Assembly (NCBI GenBank): GCA_963717945.1 | Contig: CAVQXT010000001.1 | Span: 620,001-684,000 of the forward strand | DNA length: 64,000 bases | Direction: 5' to 3' | Origin: FEN-299 sp963717945 | GTDB lineage: Bacteria; Acidobacteriota; Vicinamibacteria; Vicinamibacterales; Fen-181 | In this document: piece by piece, positions 36,493 to 47,282 of the stretch | Numbering within the stretch: position 1 is the first letter of the stretch | Layout: each line of letters opens with the position of its first letter | Made by a program: the position numbers and the translations under genes | The notes under the pieces: model-generated | The model's database searches: none | Told to the model about the DNA's origin: nothing | The model's input: only the letters and a program-made list of their open reading frames with translations

Positions 36493-38232
36493 GTGCCCAG
36501 ACTGCGAGTGGCGCTCGCCGCCCCCGTGCTCGTCTACGCCGTGCTGGCCACGGTGACGCCCGGGCGGTTGTCGGCCCAGGTACCGGCGTTCCGCGCCGGC
36601 GTCGAAGTCGTGCTCATCGACGTCAGCGTCGTCGATCGGTCCGCATTCCCGGTGAGCGATCTGACGCCGGCCGAGTTCAGCGTGACCGTGGACGGCAAGC
36701 CGCGGAAGATCGTCTCGGCGCAGTTCCTCTCGCACCGCGCCCCCGGCATCGACGAGATCCTGCGCGTCGAGCGGGGCGAGCCGCGGCCCGAGGTCATCGC
36801 GCCGGGCCGCGTCGGCGCCGGGCGGGACGTGATTATCGGCGTGGACGAAGACAGCCTCGGGCCCGACGATGGCGAGCTGGCCAAGCGCGCGATCGGCCGG
36901 TTCCTCGACCAGTTGCTGCCCACCGACCGCGTGGCCCTCGTGACGCTGCCGCGCCTGCCGGCTCGCGTCGGCCTCACCAGCAACCGCAGGGACCTGTTCG
37001 ACGCGCTGTCGCTCCTCAGCCCGGCCTTCGTCCCCTGGCCGCACACCGACTACCGGATCGGCCTCTCCGAGGCCTACGATATTTCGAGGCGGGACGGCAT
37101 GACCGCGACCGATGTCGTCCAGCGGGAGTGCATCGACAAGCTCACGAACCAGTCGTCCCGGGTCGATCCGGTCAACAGCGCGGCCATCGAGGCTTGCCGC
37201 GCGAACGTGCTGGTCCAGGCGAACCAGATGGCGCTGGTGGGCCGCGATCGGGCGCAGCGCTCGCTCGACGCCCTGCGTCACCTCGCCGGCCTCCTCTCGT
37301 CGATTCCGAGGCCCAAGACCCTGGTGCTGGTCAGCGGCGGGTTTCCGCCGCCGGTCAATCCCAGCGAGTTCACGCCGGTGGCCCTGGCCCTGGCCGCCGC
37401 GCAGGTGAATCTCTACACGCTCTTCGTGGAGAAGTACCAGTTCGACAATGCGGCCATCCAGCCGTCACCGACCGCCTCCGCCGACGAGGCGCTGGTGCGG
37501 TTCGGCATCGAGAACATGACGGCCTCGGCCGGGGGGACGCTGTTGCTGGCGACGGGGGAGCTCGAGCCGTGGTTCGACCGCGTGTCGCGCGAGCTGGCGG
37601 GCTCGTACCTGATTGGCGTCGAAGTGGAGCCCGCCGACCGCGACGGCCACCCGCACCGGGTGGATGTCCACGTGAGCCGGGACGGTCTGTCGGTCCGGGC
37701 GCGCAAGCAGTACGTCATCGGGCCGGCGAGCCGGCCGGCCGAGCCGGCGGGGGCGCCACCCGAAGCGGCCGGGGCCGCGACCGGCGAGACGAGCCGGCCG
37801 GGGCCGGCGGCCGGGTTCAGCGAGCTGTCGTACAACCGGATCCTGACGGCGGCCCGCGAACTCGAAGGCACCGGCGACATTTACATCACGCTCAAGGCCA
37901 CCCTCGTCGGGGCAAAGGGCTCCGCCGGCCGCGAGGTGCTGGTGGAAGCGAAGATCGATCCGCGCAGCGTGTCGTTCGTGCCCGCCGACGGGCGCCGCGT
38001 GGCCCACCTCGGGATTGCCGTCTTCTGCGGCGGCGCCAAGCGCGCCGTCGTGGGCCAGTTGTGGCAGGACGTCAATTTCGCGCTCCGGGAAGACACGTTC
38101 GCGAGCTACGCCGGCGAAGGCGTTCCGTACACGGCCAGGGTCGCCGTGGCCGGAGACCCCAGGGACGTGAAGGTCGTCATCTACGATTACCGGTCCGACC
38201 TGCTCGGGGCGATGACGGCGAAGATCAAGTAG
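36493..38232 (+). CDS. Secreted VWFA-related domain protein, large
   Basis: A 579-residue exported protein. The N-terminal signal peptide (basic MPRLR, hydrophobic core, cleavage near LSAQ) is followed by VEVVLIDVSVVDRSAFPVSDLTPAEFSVTVDGKP. This strand pattern opens the VWFA-related family abundant in Acidobacteriota. The von Willebrand fold continues with a degenerate metal site (VDEDSLG in place of DxSxS), IPRPKTLVLVSGGF and the closing LAGSYLIGVEV. A Pro/Ala linker leads to a C-terminal beta-rich part of about 180 residues. The start is GTG with GGAGG seven bases upstream. It probably works in the periplasm or at the cell surface in protein-protein contact. The function is unknown. Confidence 0.85.
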   Translation: MPRLRVALAAPVLVYAVLATVTPGRLSAQVPAFRAGVEVVLIDVSVVDRSAFPVSDLTPAEFSVTVDGKPRKIVSAQFLSHRAPGIDEILRVERGEPRPEVIAPGRVGAGRDVIIGVDEDSLGPDDGELAKRAIGRFLDQLLPTDRVALVTLPRLPARVGLTSNRRDLFDALSLLSPAFVPWPHTDYRIGLSEAYDISRRDGMTATDVVQRECIDKLTNQSSRVDPVNSAAIEACRANVLVQANQMALVGRDRAQRSLDALRHLAGLLSSIPRPKTLVLVSGGFPPPVNPSEFTPVALALAAAQVNLYTLFVEKYQFDNAAIQPSPTASADEALVRFGIENMTASAGGTLLLATGELEPWFDRVSRELAGSYLIGVEVEPADRDGHPHRVDVHVSRDGLSVRARKQYVIGPASRPAEPAGAPPEAAGAATGETSRPGPAAGFSELSYNRILTAARELEGTGDIYITLKATLVGAKGSAGREVLVEAKIDPRSVSFVPADGRRVAHLGIAVFCGGAKRAVVGQLWQDVNFALREDTFASYAGEGVPYTARVAVAGDPRDVKVVIYDYRSDLLGAMTAKIK

Positions 38233-39022
38233 CGCGGCGCTGACGGGCGGCCTCGTAGACGAGCAGCGCCGCCGACACGGCGACGTTCAGCGACTCGACC
38301 GGGGCGCGCATCGGGATCGAGACGCGCGCGTCGGCGGCGCGCAGGATCTCGTCGGCGAGCCCCGATCCCTCGCCTCCAAACAGCAGCAGCGTCGGCGGAC
38401 GAAGGTCGAGCGATTCGGGAACCGCTCCGCCTCTCGGCACGGTGGCGAGGATGCGAAGGCCGGCCGTCCGCGCCGCGGCCAGCACCTCGCCGGGCGTCAC
38501 CCCGCCGAGCACCGGCAGCCGCAGGACGCTGCCCATCGACCCTCTCAGCGCCTTCCAGCCGAACGGGTCCGCGCTCGCGCCGCAGAAGGCGGCGCCGGTG
38601 GCCCCGCCGGCCTCCGCCGCGCGCACGACCGCTCCGACGTTGCCCGGCTCCTGCACGTCCACGGCGGCGACGACGAGCGCCGGAGACGCGGCCAACACCC
38701 GGTCCAGCGACGCGTCGGGACGGTGCGCGATCGCGACGACGCCGGAGGGGCTCGAGACCGGACTCATCATTGCCATCATCGGCTCGGACACCTCGACCAG
38801 GTCGGCCGAGGTGGCCGTCAGGCGTTCGAGGAGCCGCGCGCCCTCCGGGCTCGACCCCGCGCGGGCGGTGAAGGCGACGGTGTCGAGCGGGAGGCCGGCG
38901 GCGAGGGCGTCGACGACCAGGTGCGCGCCGTCGAGCAGCAGCCGGGGGTCCCGGGCACGGGCGCGGGCGAGAGCGCGGCAGGTCGCCACCAGGGGGTGAT
39001 GCCGGCTCGAGAGTGACCGCAT
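38225..39022 (-). CDS. SpoU/TrmH-family RNA methyltransferase
   Basis: A SAM-dependent 2'-O-ribose RNA methylase of the SPOUT class. A substrate-binding N-terminal domain (MRSLSSRHHPLVATCRALARARAR) is followed by the trefoil-knot catalytic domain. The domain carries NVGAVVRAAEAGGATGAAF (motif 1), LLLFGGEGSGLADE (motif 2) and SIPMRAPVESLNVAVSAALLVYE (motif 3). I use the ATG at 39022 because a TATGAT ends ten bases upstream; ATGs at 39034 and 39037 are in frame. The 3' end overlaps the convergent VWFA gene by eight bases. The exact rRNA or tRNA target is not readable from the sequence. Confidence 0.9.
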   Translation of the reverse strand: MRSLSSRHHPLVATCRALARARARDPRLLLDGAHLVVDALAAGLPLDTVAFTARAGSSPEGARLLERLTATSADLVEVSEPMMAMMSPVSSPSGVVAIAHRPDASLDRVLAASPALVVAAVDVQEPGNVGAVVRAAEAGGATGAAFCGASADPFGWKALRGSMGSVLRLPVLGGVTPGEVLAAARTAGLRILATVPRGGAVPESLDLRPPTLLLFGGEGSGLADEILRAADARVSIPMRAPVESLNVAVSAALLVYEAARQRRAT

Positions 39023-39032
39023 GGCGTCACCC

Positions 39033-39038
39033 ATCATA
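39033..39038 (-). promoter_or_regulatory. -10 element of the SpoU methylase, leaderless spacing
   Basis: TATGAT on the minus strand ends ten bases before the ATG at 39022, with no ribosome site between. This supports the choice of that start over the ATGs that lie inside the hexamer region. Confidence 0.45.
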
Positions 39039-39061
39039 GCCGGAGACCGCGAGCCGTATGC

Positions 39062-39067
39062 TAGAAT
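39062..39067 (+). promoter_or_regulatory. Possible -10 element of greA
   Basis: TAGAAT lies about 95 bases before the greA start, in the short divergent region shared with the SpoU gene. The -35 hexamer is not clear. Confidence 0.4.
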
Positions 39068-39162
39068 CGCGAGGAATCGCGGGGCCAGTACGAGGTCGGG
39101 CGCCGGGGCGGGATGGGCCTGCCCGCGCGCAGCCCGGGGCGCGGAGAACGGAACGCTGTCGG

Positions 39163-39636
39163 ATGTCAATCAAGGACCAACTGCTGAAGAGGTTCGAGGA
39201 AGAGATCCGCGTGCTCGAGCACGAGCTGCGCAGCGAGCTGCCCAAGGAGATCCGCCGCGCGCGGGAGCTCGGCGACCTGAGCGAGAACGCCGAGTACCAC
39301 GCCGCCAAGGAGCGCCAGCGGCTCGTCGAGGCGCGGATCGGGATGCTCAAGAAGCGCGTGGGCGAGATCTCCCTGCTCAACCTCGACAAGCTGCCGGCCG
39401 ACAAGGTCGGCCTCGGCTCGATCGTCGACGTGACCGACGGCGGAGGCGAGACCATCACCTACCGGCTGGTGATGCCCGAGGATGCCGACCCGAGCAAGGG
39501 ACTCATCTCGCCGGGTTCGCCGATCGGCCGCGCGCTTCTCAACAAGGAGCCTGGCGACCAGGTCACCGTGCAGGCGCCCAACGGCGTGCGCCACCTCGAG
39601 ATCGTCAAGCTCGTCACCATTTACGACGTCGTATGA
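39163..39636 (+). CDS. greA: Transcription elongation factor GreA
   Basis: GreA rescues backtracked RNA polymerase by stimulating transcript cleavage. The N-terminal coiled coil (residues 1-75) has the conserved tip ELGDLSENAEYHAAKERQ, whose acidic residues reach the active centre. The C-terminal FKBP-like domain includes VGLGSIVDVTDGGGE, LISPGSPIGRALLNKEPGD and VTVQAPNG. The ATG at 39163 gives MSIKDQLLKRFEEEI and 157 residues. The ribosome site is a distant gcggagaacgg. It is 19 bases upstream of the patatin-like gene on the same strand. Confidence 0.95.
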   Translation: MSIKDQLLKRFEEEIRVLEHELRSELPKEIRRARELGDLSENAEYHAAKERQRLVEARIGMLKKRVGEISLLNLDKLPADKVGLGSIVDVTDGGGETITYRLVMPEDADPSKGLISPGSPIGRALLNKEPGDQVTVQAPNGVRHLEIVKLVTIYDVV

Positions 39637-39655
39637 CAGGCCTGGGTCCTCGCCC

Positions 39656-41167
39656 GTGACCGGCCCGCCCGCGGCCTCCCGCCTGGCCTACTCGCCACAG
39701 CTGCGCACCGCGCTGGTGCTGACCGGCAGCGGGACGGCCGGCGCCTACCACGCCGGCGTCCTGCGCGCGTTCCAGGAGGCCGGCGTGAAGGTCGACCTGG
39801 TGGCCGGCACCGGGATGGGCGCCGTCTCCGCGCTGTTCTCCGCCATCGACGGCGGCGCCAGGCTCTGGAGCCCGGACGGCTTGTGGCGGGCGCGCGCGGC
39901 CTCCCGCTACTACCGGGTTCGCGCGGCGATTCGCATAGGCGCCTGGGCGCTCGCCGGTTCGCTGTCGGTGGTGCTGCTGCCGCTGCTCGCGATGGTCGCG
40001 GGGCTGGTGGTGTACCCGGTGGCGTTCCTGCTGCGGCTGCTCGGCGCGCCGTCGGGCGGCTCGCTCTCGCGCGGCTACACGTCGCTCGTCGACACGCTGT
40101 TCGACCCCGGGTTCCTGCCCTCGGTTCTGCCGCGCGCCTTCGTGCTCTCGCTCGTCCTGGTGGTCGCGACGCTCGCGGTGCTGGCGGTCGTCGCGTTCGT
40201 GCGCGGCTGGGGCAAGAGGCGCGACGAGGCGCCGATCTGGTGGCGCATCATCGGTGCCCCGCTCTCCTCGTCGGTCGCCGCCCGCGCGGTGCTCGAGTCG
40301 CTGTGGCAGCTGGTGGGCGGGGCTGCGGGCGCCCGCCGGCCCGGCCCGGTCGAGCTCAGCCGCGCCTACACCGAGTTGCTGCGCGACAACATCGGGCAGC
40401 CGGGTTTCCGCGAGCTGCTGCTGACGGTCCACGACCTCGACATGCGGCGCGACCTGGTGTTCGCGCTCGTCGGCGATCGCTACCGTCGGGACTTCTTCCG
40501 CGCGAGCGAGGCGGCCGGCGGCGATCGTCGCCTGGGCGAGGGATTCGACCTGGCCGGCGTCAGCCGCGACCACCTGGTCGGCGCGGTCCGGGCCGCCGTG
40601 ACGCTGCCGGTGGCCACCGAGGTTCAGCTGATGGGTTTTCCGCCCGAGAGTTTCTGGTGCGGCGAGACTCACCGCGTGGCGTCCCGCCCGGGCGCGGTGG
40701 ACCGCATCCTGTCGGAACTTCCGCTCGCGGGTGTCGAACAGGTGATCATCGTGTCGGCCTTTCCCGAGCTCGACGGGCCGCACCGGCTGACCGTGCCGCG
40801 CAGCGACTGGCGAGGCCGCCTGAGCGACTACGTGGCCGGCGCCGACGCCGCCGCCCTGAGGTCGGCCGCCGCCGCGGCCGGCTCGTTCCGCGGTGTCTAT
40901 CTCGTCAGCCCGGCCTACAATCCGCTCGGCCCGCTCGATGTGGCCGGCGGCTACGACCAGCGTTCCGACCGCGTCATGACGCTTGGCGAGCTCGTGGATC
41001 GGGGGTACCAGGACGCCTACCGCGAGTTCATCGACCCGGTGCTCGGGGCCAGCGGCGAGCGGCTGGACCTGGCCGGCGCGACGCCCGGATGGGCGGGCGG
41101 GTCGAGCCCCGACGACGCCGCCGACAACCCGGCGCCCGTTGGCGGGCCGGCGCCGCAAGACCTGTGA
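39656..41167 (+). CDS. Patatin-like protein lacking the catalytic serine, with membrane insertions
   Basis: The N-terminal 80 residues follow the patatin phospholipase fold: ALVLTGSGTAGAYHAGVLRAF (G24-x-G26-x-x-G29, the oxyanion loop) and then VDLVAGTGMGAVSALF. In active patatins this second motif is GTSxG, but here glycine 53 occupies the nucleophile position. Two hydrophobic stretches (about residues 98-134 and 162-184) interrupt the fold and could anchor it in the membrane. The C-terminal half has VIIVSAFPELDG and a LVSPAYNPLGPLDV strand region, then a Pro/Gly/Ala tail. The start is GTG at 39656. The protein is probably a non-hydrolytic relative, perhaps a scaffold or sensor. It is not a sequencing artefact at a single base, since two base changes would be needed to restore a serine codon from GGG, except via AGC- or TCG-type changes. 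Confidence 0.7.
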   Translation: MTGPPAASRLAYSPQLRTALVLTGSGTAGAYHAGVLRAFQEAGVKVDLVAGTGMGAVSALFSAIDGGARLWSPDGLWRARAASRYYRVRAAIRIGAWALAGSLSVVLLPLLAMVAGLVVYPVAFLLRLLGAPSGGSLSRGYTSLVDTLFDPGFLPSVLPRAFVLSLVLVVATLAVLAVVAFVRGWGKRRDEAPIWWRIIGAPLSSSVAARAVLESLWQLVGGAAGARRPGPVELSRAYTELLRDNIGQPGFRELLLTVHDLDMRRDLVFALVGDRYRRDFFRASEAAGGDRRLGEGFDLAGVSRDHLVGAVRAAVTLPVATEVQLMGFPPESFWCGETHRVASRPGAVDRILSELPLAGVEQVIIVSAFPELDGPHRLTVPRSDWRGRLSDYVAGADAAALRSAAAAAGSFRGVYLVSPAYNPLGPLDVAGGYDQRSDRVMTLGELVDRGYQDAYREFIDPVLGASGERLDLAGATPGWAGGSSPDDAADNPAPVGGPAPQDL

Positions 41168-41183
41168 AGAGGGGACCTGACGC

Positions 41184-42353
41184 ATGAAGACCAGGGGGCT
41201 CTCGACCGAGTTGATTCATCGGGGTGAGGACGTGCCGCTGCACGCCGACTCGGTGAACGTGCCGATCTACGAGACGACGACGTTCCTGTTCGAGAGCGCG
41301 GACGAAGTGCGGCGCTACCAGGAAGGGCGGGTCGACAAGTACCTGTATTCCCGGTACGCGAACCCGACGATCGTCGTCACCGAGCAGAAGATCGCCGCGC
41401 TCGACCACGCCGAGGCGGCGCTGGTCTTCGCCTCGGGCATGGCCGCGACGGCGACCATCCTCTGGACGTTCCTGCGTCCGGGCGACCAGCTGCTCTGCAG
41501 CTCCGCGATCTACGGCGGGACGTTCCACCTCGTGAACGAGGTCCTGAGCCGGTTCGGCGTCGACGTCCGGTTCGCGACGCTCGAGGAGTTCGCCGAGCCC
41601 GAGGCGCTCATCGGGGATCGGACGCGGCTCTGCTGGTTCGAGTCGCCCATCAACCCGACGCTCCGCTGCCTGGACGTGGCGCGGGTCGCGAAGGCCTGCC
41701 GCGCGAAGGGGGTGCTGAGCGTGCTCGACAACACGTTCGCCAGCCCCGTCAACCAGCAGCCGCTCGCGCTCGGCGTGGACCTGGCCATGCAGAGCGCGAC
41801 CAAGTACCTGAACGGCCATTCCGACGTGACCGGCGGCGCCGTCACCGGCTCCCGCGCGCTGCTGCAGCAGATCGACCTGATGCGCCGCTATCTCGGCGGG
41901 GTCATGGACCCGCTGGCGGCCTTCGCGCTCTCGCGCGGCCTCAAGACGCTGCCGATCCGCATGGCCCGCCACAACCGCTCGGCCGAGGCGGCCGCCCGCT
42001 TCCTCGACGGGGATCCCCGCGTCACGCGCGTCTTCTACCCGGGGCTGGAGTCGCACCCGGACCACGCGGTGGCGCGCGCCCAGATGACGGGATTCGGGGG
42101 GATGGTGACGTTCGAGGTGCCCGACGGGCTGCCGGGGGCGTCGCGCGTCTTCGACCGGCTCCAGGTGATTCGCCGGGCGACCAGCCTGGGCGGCGTCGAC
42201 AGCCTGGTCAGCCTGCCGGTGCTCACCTCGCACTACAACTACAGCGACGAGGATCTCGCGCGCGCCGGCGTGACCGCGGGGATGCTGAGGGTGTCGATCG
42301 GCCTCGAGGACGAGGCGGACCTCATCGCCGACCTGGACCAGGCGCTGCGGTAG
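41184..42353 (+). CDS. Cys/Met metabolism PLP-dependent enzyme (trans-sulfuration family)
   Basis: A fold-type I PLP enzyme of the cystathionine gamma-synthase, beta/gamma-lyase and methionine gamma-lyase family. YLYSRYANPTIVVTEQKIAALDHAEAALVFASGMAA has the cofactor-phosphate loop. WFESPINPTLRCLDV, VLDNTFASP and QSATKYLNGHSDVTGG follow, and the lysine of SATKYLNGH forms the Schiff base near residue 208. The C-terminal SLGGVDSLVSLP and RVSIGLED are typical. The length is 389 residues. The start ATG has a gaggggacctgacgc leader, a good ribosome site, 16 bases after the patatin gene. Its 3' end overlaps the convergent DHH gene by 32 bases. The exact reaction cannot be told from the sequence alone. 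Confidence 0.92.
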   Translation: MKTRGLSTELIHRGEDVPLHADSVNVPIYETTTFLFESADEVRRYQEGRVDKYLYSRYANPTIVVTEQKIAALDHAEAALVFASGMAATATILWTFLRPGDQLLCSSAIYGGTFHLVNEVLSRFGVDVRFATLEEFAEPEALIGDRTRLCWFESPINPTLRCLDVARVAKACRAKGVLSVLDNTFASPVNQQPLALGVDLAMQSATKYLNGHSDVTGGAVTGSRALLQQIDLMRRYLGGVMDPLAAFALSRGLKTLPIRMARHNRSAEAAARFLDGDPRVTRVFYPGLESHPDHAVARAQMTGFGGMVTFEVPDGLPGASRVFDRLQVIRRATSLGGVDSLVSLPVLTSHYNYSDEDLARAGVTAGMLRVSIGLEDEADLIADLDQALR

Positions 42354-43779
42354 GCGCCGCCGCAGTCTCGCGCCGCTTCTCCGGTCCCTGATGCTCGCGA
42401 AGGAACTGGACCGTCAGGTCGAGCAGGCGCTGGCTGACATCCGGCCCCTCGATCGCCCCGAACTGATCGCGGAACGCCGCCACCGGCACCACCGCCTTGG
42501 CCATCGACCGGTGCCCCCCCGCGCTGCCCATCGAGGAGAAGTACTGGCGCGCCCACTCCCCGGCGTTCCGGGAGTAGCCCAGGTTCCTGATCGACACGAC
42601 AAGCATGTCGTTCACCACGCCGCCGACGATCGTCCACCGGATGTCTTCCATCTGCAGGAAGAAGTCGGCGACGTAGGCGATCAGGTCTTCCCGCGGCGTC
42701 CGCCCCATGAACGCGCAGAACACCTGGTCCTCCCGCCGGCCCGCCTCGAGGGCCTTCATCACGAACTCGAGGCGCTCGTGGGTGATTTCCGCCCCTTCCA
42801 TCTTCCGGATCAGCGTGGCGTCGGACAGGGGATAGAGAAACGAGAACGCCTCGAGGTCGACGCGGTTGGCCTGCCGGTTGAAGAAGAGCGTGTCGGACTT
42901 GATGGCGTAGAGCAGCGCGGTGGCCGTGCGCTCCGAGATGCTGACGTCGACCGCGCGCAGGTGCTCGGTCATGATCGTCGACGTCGACCCGTAGTCCGGC
43001 CGGATGTCCTTGAACACCGCGACGTAGCCGGACCGCAACGGGTGATGGTCGATCACCAGGTCGACTTTGCCGAACAGCTCGCCGAAATAATGCGGCTGCA
43101 CGTCGACCATGGCCACGCGGTCGAACTCGCCCAGCGAGGCCGGCGTGACCGCCTCCACCTGGATGTCCAGCAGGCTGGCCATCCGCAGGTTCTCGGGCCT
43201 GGTCACCCCCTGCAGCGTGCCCAGGATGGCGGTGGCCTTGGTCCGGCGCAGGATGCTGCGCAGGGCGAGGCCGCTCGCCATCGCGTCCGGGTCCGGGTCG
43301 TTGTGGAGCAGGATCAGCACGCGGTCGGCGTCGGCGAAGTAGCGCTGGTACTGCTGGACCCGGGCCCGCGTCAGCGACCGGCCGATCTCGGTGACCAGCG
43401 GGCCGCCGAACAGCTCCGACAGGGTGAGGTAGAAGATGTCCGGGAAGGCGCTCCTGAGGTCGTCCGCGCGCCGGGCGTCGGCGTCGAGGCCCAGCACGTA
43501 GACCAGCGTGGCCCCGGCATCGCTGATCGCCGCCAGCGTCTTCTTGAGGCCGGGCCGGCGGTGGTCCTCGACGATGACGCAGTCGGTGGGGGAGAGCTCG
43601 GCCTTGAGATAGGTGTCGGTCCGGTTGGCGTTCCCGACAGACACGTCGATGCCGGCCTCGTGCAGCCGGCGCGCCAGCGGGCGGCTCTCGACGAGGAACG
43701 AGGTCTGGAAGCTGGCGGCCATGGCCGTCTCCAGCATCCGCACGACGAATTCGGTCTGACAAACGCCCAGGCACTTCAT
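42322..43779 (-). CDS. DHH-family phosphoesterase with N-terminal TrkA-N-like domain
   Basis: A two-domain protein of 485 residues. Residues about 25-125 form a Rossmann-like TrkA-N module (FLVESRPLARRLHEAGIDVSVGNANRTDTYL, CVIVEDHRRPGLKK). The DHH domain begins at VLILLHNDPDPDAMASGLAL, where the Asp cluster binds metal, and continues with MVDVQP and LVIDHHPLRSGY. The DHHA1 domain has SSMGSAGGHRSMAKAVVP. Family members hydrolyse nanoRNA, pAp or cyclic dinucleotides; the fused nucleotide-sensing domain may regulate that. The ATG follows a 15-codon upstream reading frame whose stop overlaps it (ATGA). Confidence 0.88.
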   Translation of the reverse strand: MKCLGVCQTEFVVRMLETAMAASFQTSFLVESRPLARRLHEAGIDVSVGNANRTDTYLKAELSPTDCVIVEDHRRPGLKKTLAAISDAGATLVYVLGLDADARRADDLRSAFPDIFYLTLSELFGGPLVTEIGRSLTRARVQQYQRYFADADRVLILLHNDPDPDAMASGLALRSILRRTKATAILGTLQGVTRPENLRMASLLDIQVEAVTPASLGEFDRVAMVDVQPHYFGELFGKVDLVIDHHPLRSGYVAVFKDIRPDYGSTSTIMTEHLRAVDVSISERTATALLYAIKSDTLFFNRQANRVDLEAFSFLYPLSDATLIRKMEGAEITHERLEFVMKALEAGRREDQVFCAFMGRTPREDLIAYVADFFLQMEDIRWTIVGGVVNDMLVVSIRNLGYSRNAGEWARQYFSSMGSAGGHRSMAKAVVPVAAFRDQFGAIEGPDVSQRLLDLTVQFLREHQGPEKRRETAAAPTAAPGPGRR

Positions 43780-43823
43780 CGTGCGGCCAGCGTCGCCCCG
43801 TCGACAGTGAGGGAACGGTCCAT
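43776..43823 (-). CDS. Possible 15-residue leader peptide of the DHH gene
   Basis: MDRSLTVDGATLAAR followed by TGA overlaps the DHH ATG as ATGA. It is preceded by AGGAGG at ideal distance from its own ATG. On the same strand TATAAT (43839-43844) abuts that AGGAGG, so a transcript from that -10 would start just after it. This suggests translational coupling, or it may be chance. There is no homology support. Confidence 0.3.
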   Translation of the reverse strand: MDRSLTVDGATLAAR

Positions 43824-43889
43824 TCGCGCCAACCTCCTATTATACTCAAAGCAGGCCGCGCGTTCGGCGCGCCGGGTCGGGGGCTGCAG

Positions 43890-44854
43890 ATGAGGACGTC
43901 ACTCGGTGTGGGTGCGGTCGTCCTGGTGTCGTGCGCCGCCGCGGGGGTTCTCGCGGCCGGGGCGGGCCAGCGTACGTTCCGGAGCGGCGTGGACATGGTG
44001 ACGTTCGGCGTCACCGTCGCCGACCGGAAGGGGACGTATCTCACCGGCCTCTCGGAAGGGGACTTCGAGGTCTACGAGGACGGGCAGAAACAGACGCTGC
44101 AGTTCTTCGTGCCCTGCGACGCGCAGACAGGCCGCGACGCCGGGCCGCGGGCACAGGCGGAGTTGCACCTCGGCGCGCTGCTCGACATCAGCGGGAGCAT
44201 GGAGGCGGACCTGCAGTTCGCCCGCGGCGCGGCGATCAAGTTCCTCGGATCGCGGCCCGAGGCGCGGGACTTCACGCTCGTCGATTTCGAGACCGAGGTC
44301 CGGGTGTCGCGCTACGACCAGTCCGAGTTCGGCCGGCTCGTCGAGCGGATCCGGAGCCGCCGGGCCGAGGGGAACACCGCGCTCTGGGACGCGACCGGCG
44401 TCTACCTCGACACCGCCTCCCGCCAGGAGGGGCGCAAGGTCCTGGTGCTCTACACCGACGGCGGCGACAACGCGAGCAGCCTCCCGTTCGCCGACTTGAT
44501 CAACCTGCTGAAGGCCTCCGACGTCACGGTCCACGCCATCGGCCTGGTCCAGCACCAGCCGGTTCCCGCCCTACTCGACCTGCGCACGAGGCTCCAGCGC
44601 ATCGCCGAGATGACCGGCGGGCAGGCGTTCTTCCCGGTGTCGGTGCGCGACCTCGACCGGGCTTACGCCCAGGTCGCCGCCGAGATCGACGCCCAGTATG
44701 CCCTCGGCTACATCTCGACCAACACGAAGACCGACGGGACGTGGCGGAAGGTCGAGATCCGGGTGACGGGCCCGGGGCTCGCCGGCCTCAAGATCCGCAC
44801 GCGGCCCGGGTACTTCGCCCCGCGGAAGCCGTCCGCGCGCGTGCCGGGGGCGTG

Positions 44855-44855
<1 letters not shown>
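43890..44855 (+). CDS. Secreted VWFA-related domain protein, short
   Basis: A 321-residue exported protein with a signal peptide (MRTSLGVGAVVLVSCAAAGVLA, cleavage near AGAGQ). The family opening is VDMVTFGVTVADRKGTYLTGLSEGDFEVYEDGQ. The von Willebrand A domain has an intact MIDAS start DISGSM near residue 100. It continues with TLVDFETEV, NTALWDATGVYLD and KVLVLYTDGGDNAS, so metal-dependent ligand binding is plausible. It closes with the YALGYISTNTKTDGTWRKVEIRV strand region. A TATACT lies 44 bases upstream. The stop overlaps the uvrB start (TGATG), an unexpected coupling of a surface protein with a repair gene. Confidence 0.88.
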
Positions 44856-46856
<2,001 letters not shown>

Positions 46857-46858
<2 letters not shown>

Positions 46859-46925
46859 GCCTTGAGCCCTGAGCCCTGAGCCTCTTGGCTTGAGTCTTGG
46901 GCCGTAGGCCGTGAGCCTCTGGACA
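46857..46925. repeat. Short-unit repeat after uvrB, copy F
   Basis: Following the uvrB stop, words of the type ccttgagccctgagccctgag and ggccgtaggccgtgagcc repeat for about 70 bases. As with copies A-E, the unit is local (different from other copies) and sits directly behind a stop codon. There is no TCACGCGTGA core here. Confidence 0.65.
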
Positions 46926-47009
46926 GTTGCGCCAAGACGGGCGACTATATGAGATCATGAGGGGGCGTTCACCTTCCGGCGAAGGTGCGCATCCTCCAAG
47001 GAGGGCGTC

Positions 47010-47282
47010 ATGAGCGACGAGAGCGGCAATGCCGGGAAGATCCTGACGGCCTTTGTCCTCGGGGCGGCGGCGGGGGCGGCGGTGGCGCTGCTGTTCGCGC
47101 CGGCCGCCGGCAAGGAGACCCGTGAGTTCCTGACCGAGAAGGCCCGCGAAGGCCGCGACAAGGCCGCCGAGGCCGCCCGGCAGACGCGGGAGGCCCTGGC
47201 GCGGCAGCGCGAGACGATCAGCGGCGCGATCGAGCGCGGCCGCGACGCCTACCGGGAGGCCCGCGAGAAGGAGACCGCGTGA
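47010..47282 (+). CDS. YtxH-domain small membrane protein
   Basis: A 90-residue protein with one transmembrane helix (KILTAFVLGAAAGAAVALLFAPAAG, residues 10-34). It ends in the GxxxG.aLLfAPxxGxExR pattern of YtxH/GvpP-like proteins. A charged, probably coiled-coil tail (about 40-90, rich in Glu, Arg, Ala) follows. It has an excellent ribosome site (aaggagggcgtc). The stop overlaps the next gene's GTG, so the pair is co-translated. It is likely an envelope-stress or membrane-organising accessory; the function is not established. Confidence 0.82.
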   Translation: MSDESGNAGKILTAFVLGAAAGAAVALLFAPAAGKETREFLTEKAREGRDKAAEAARQTREALARQRETISGAIERGRDAYREAREKETA

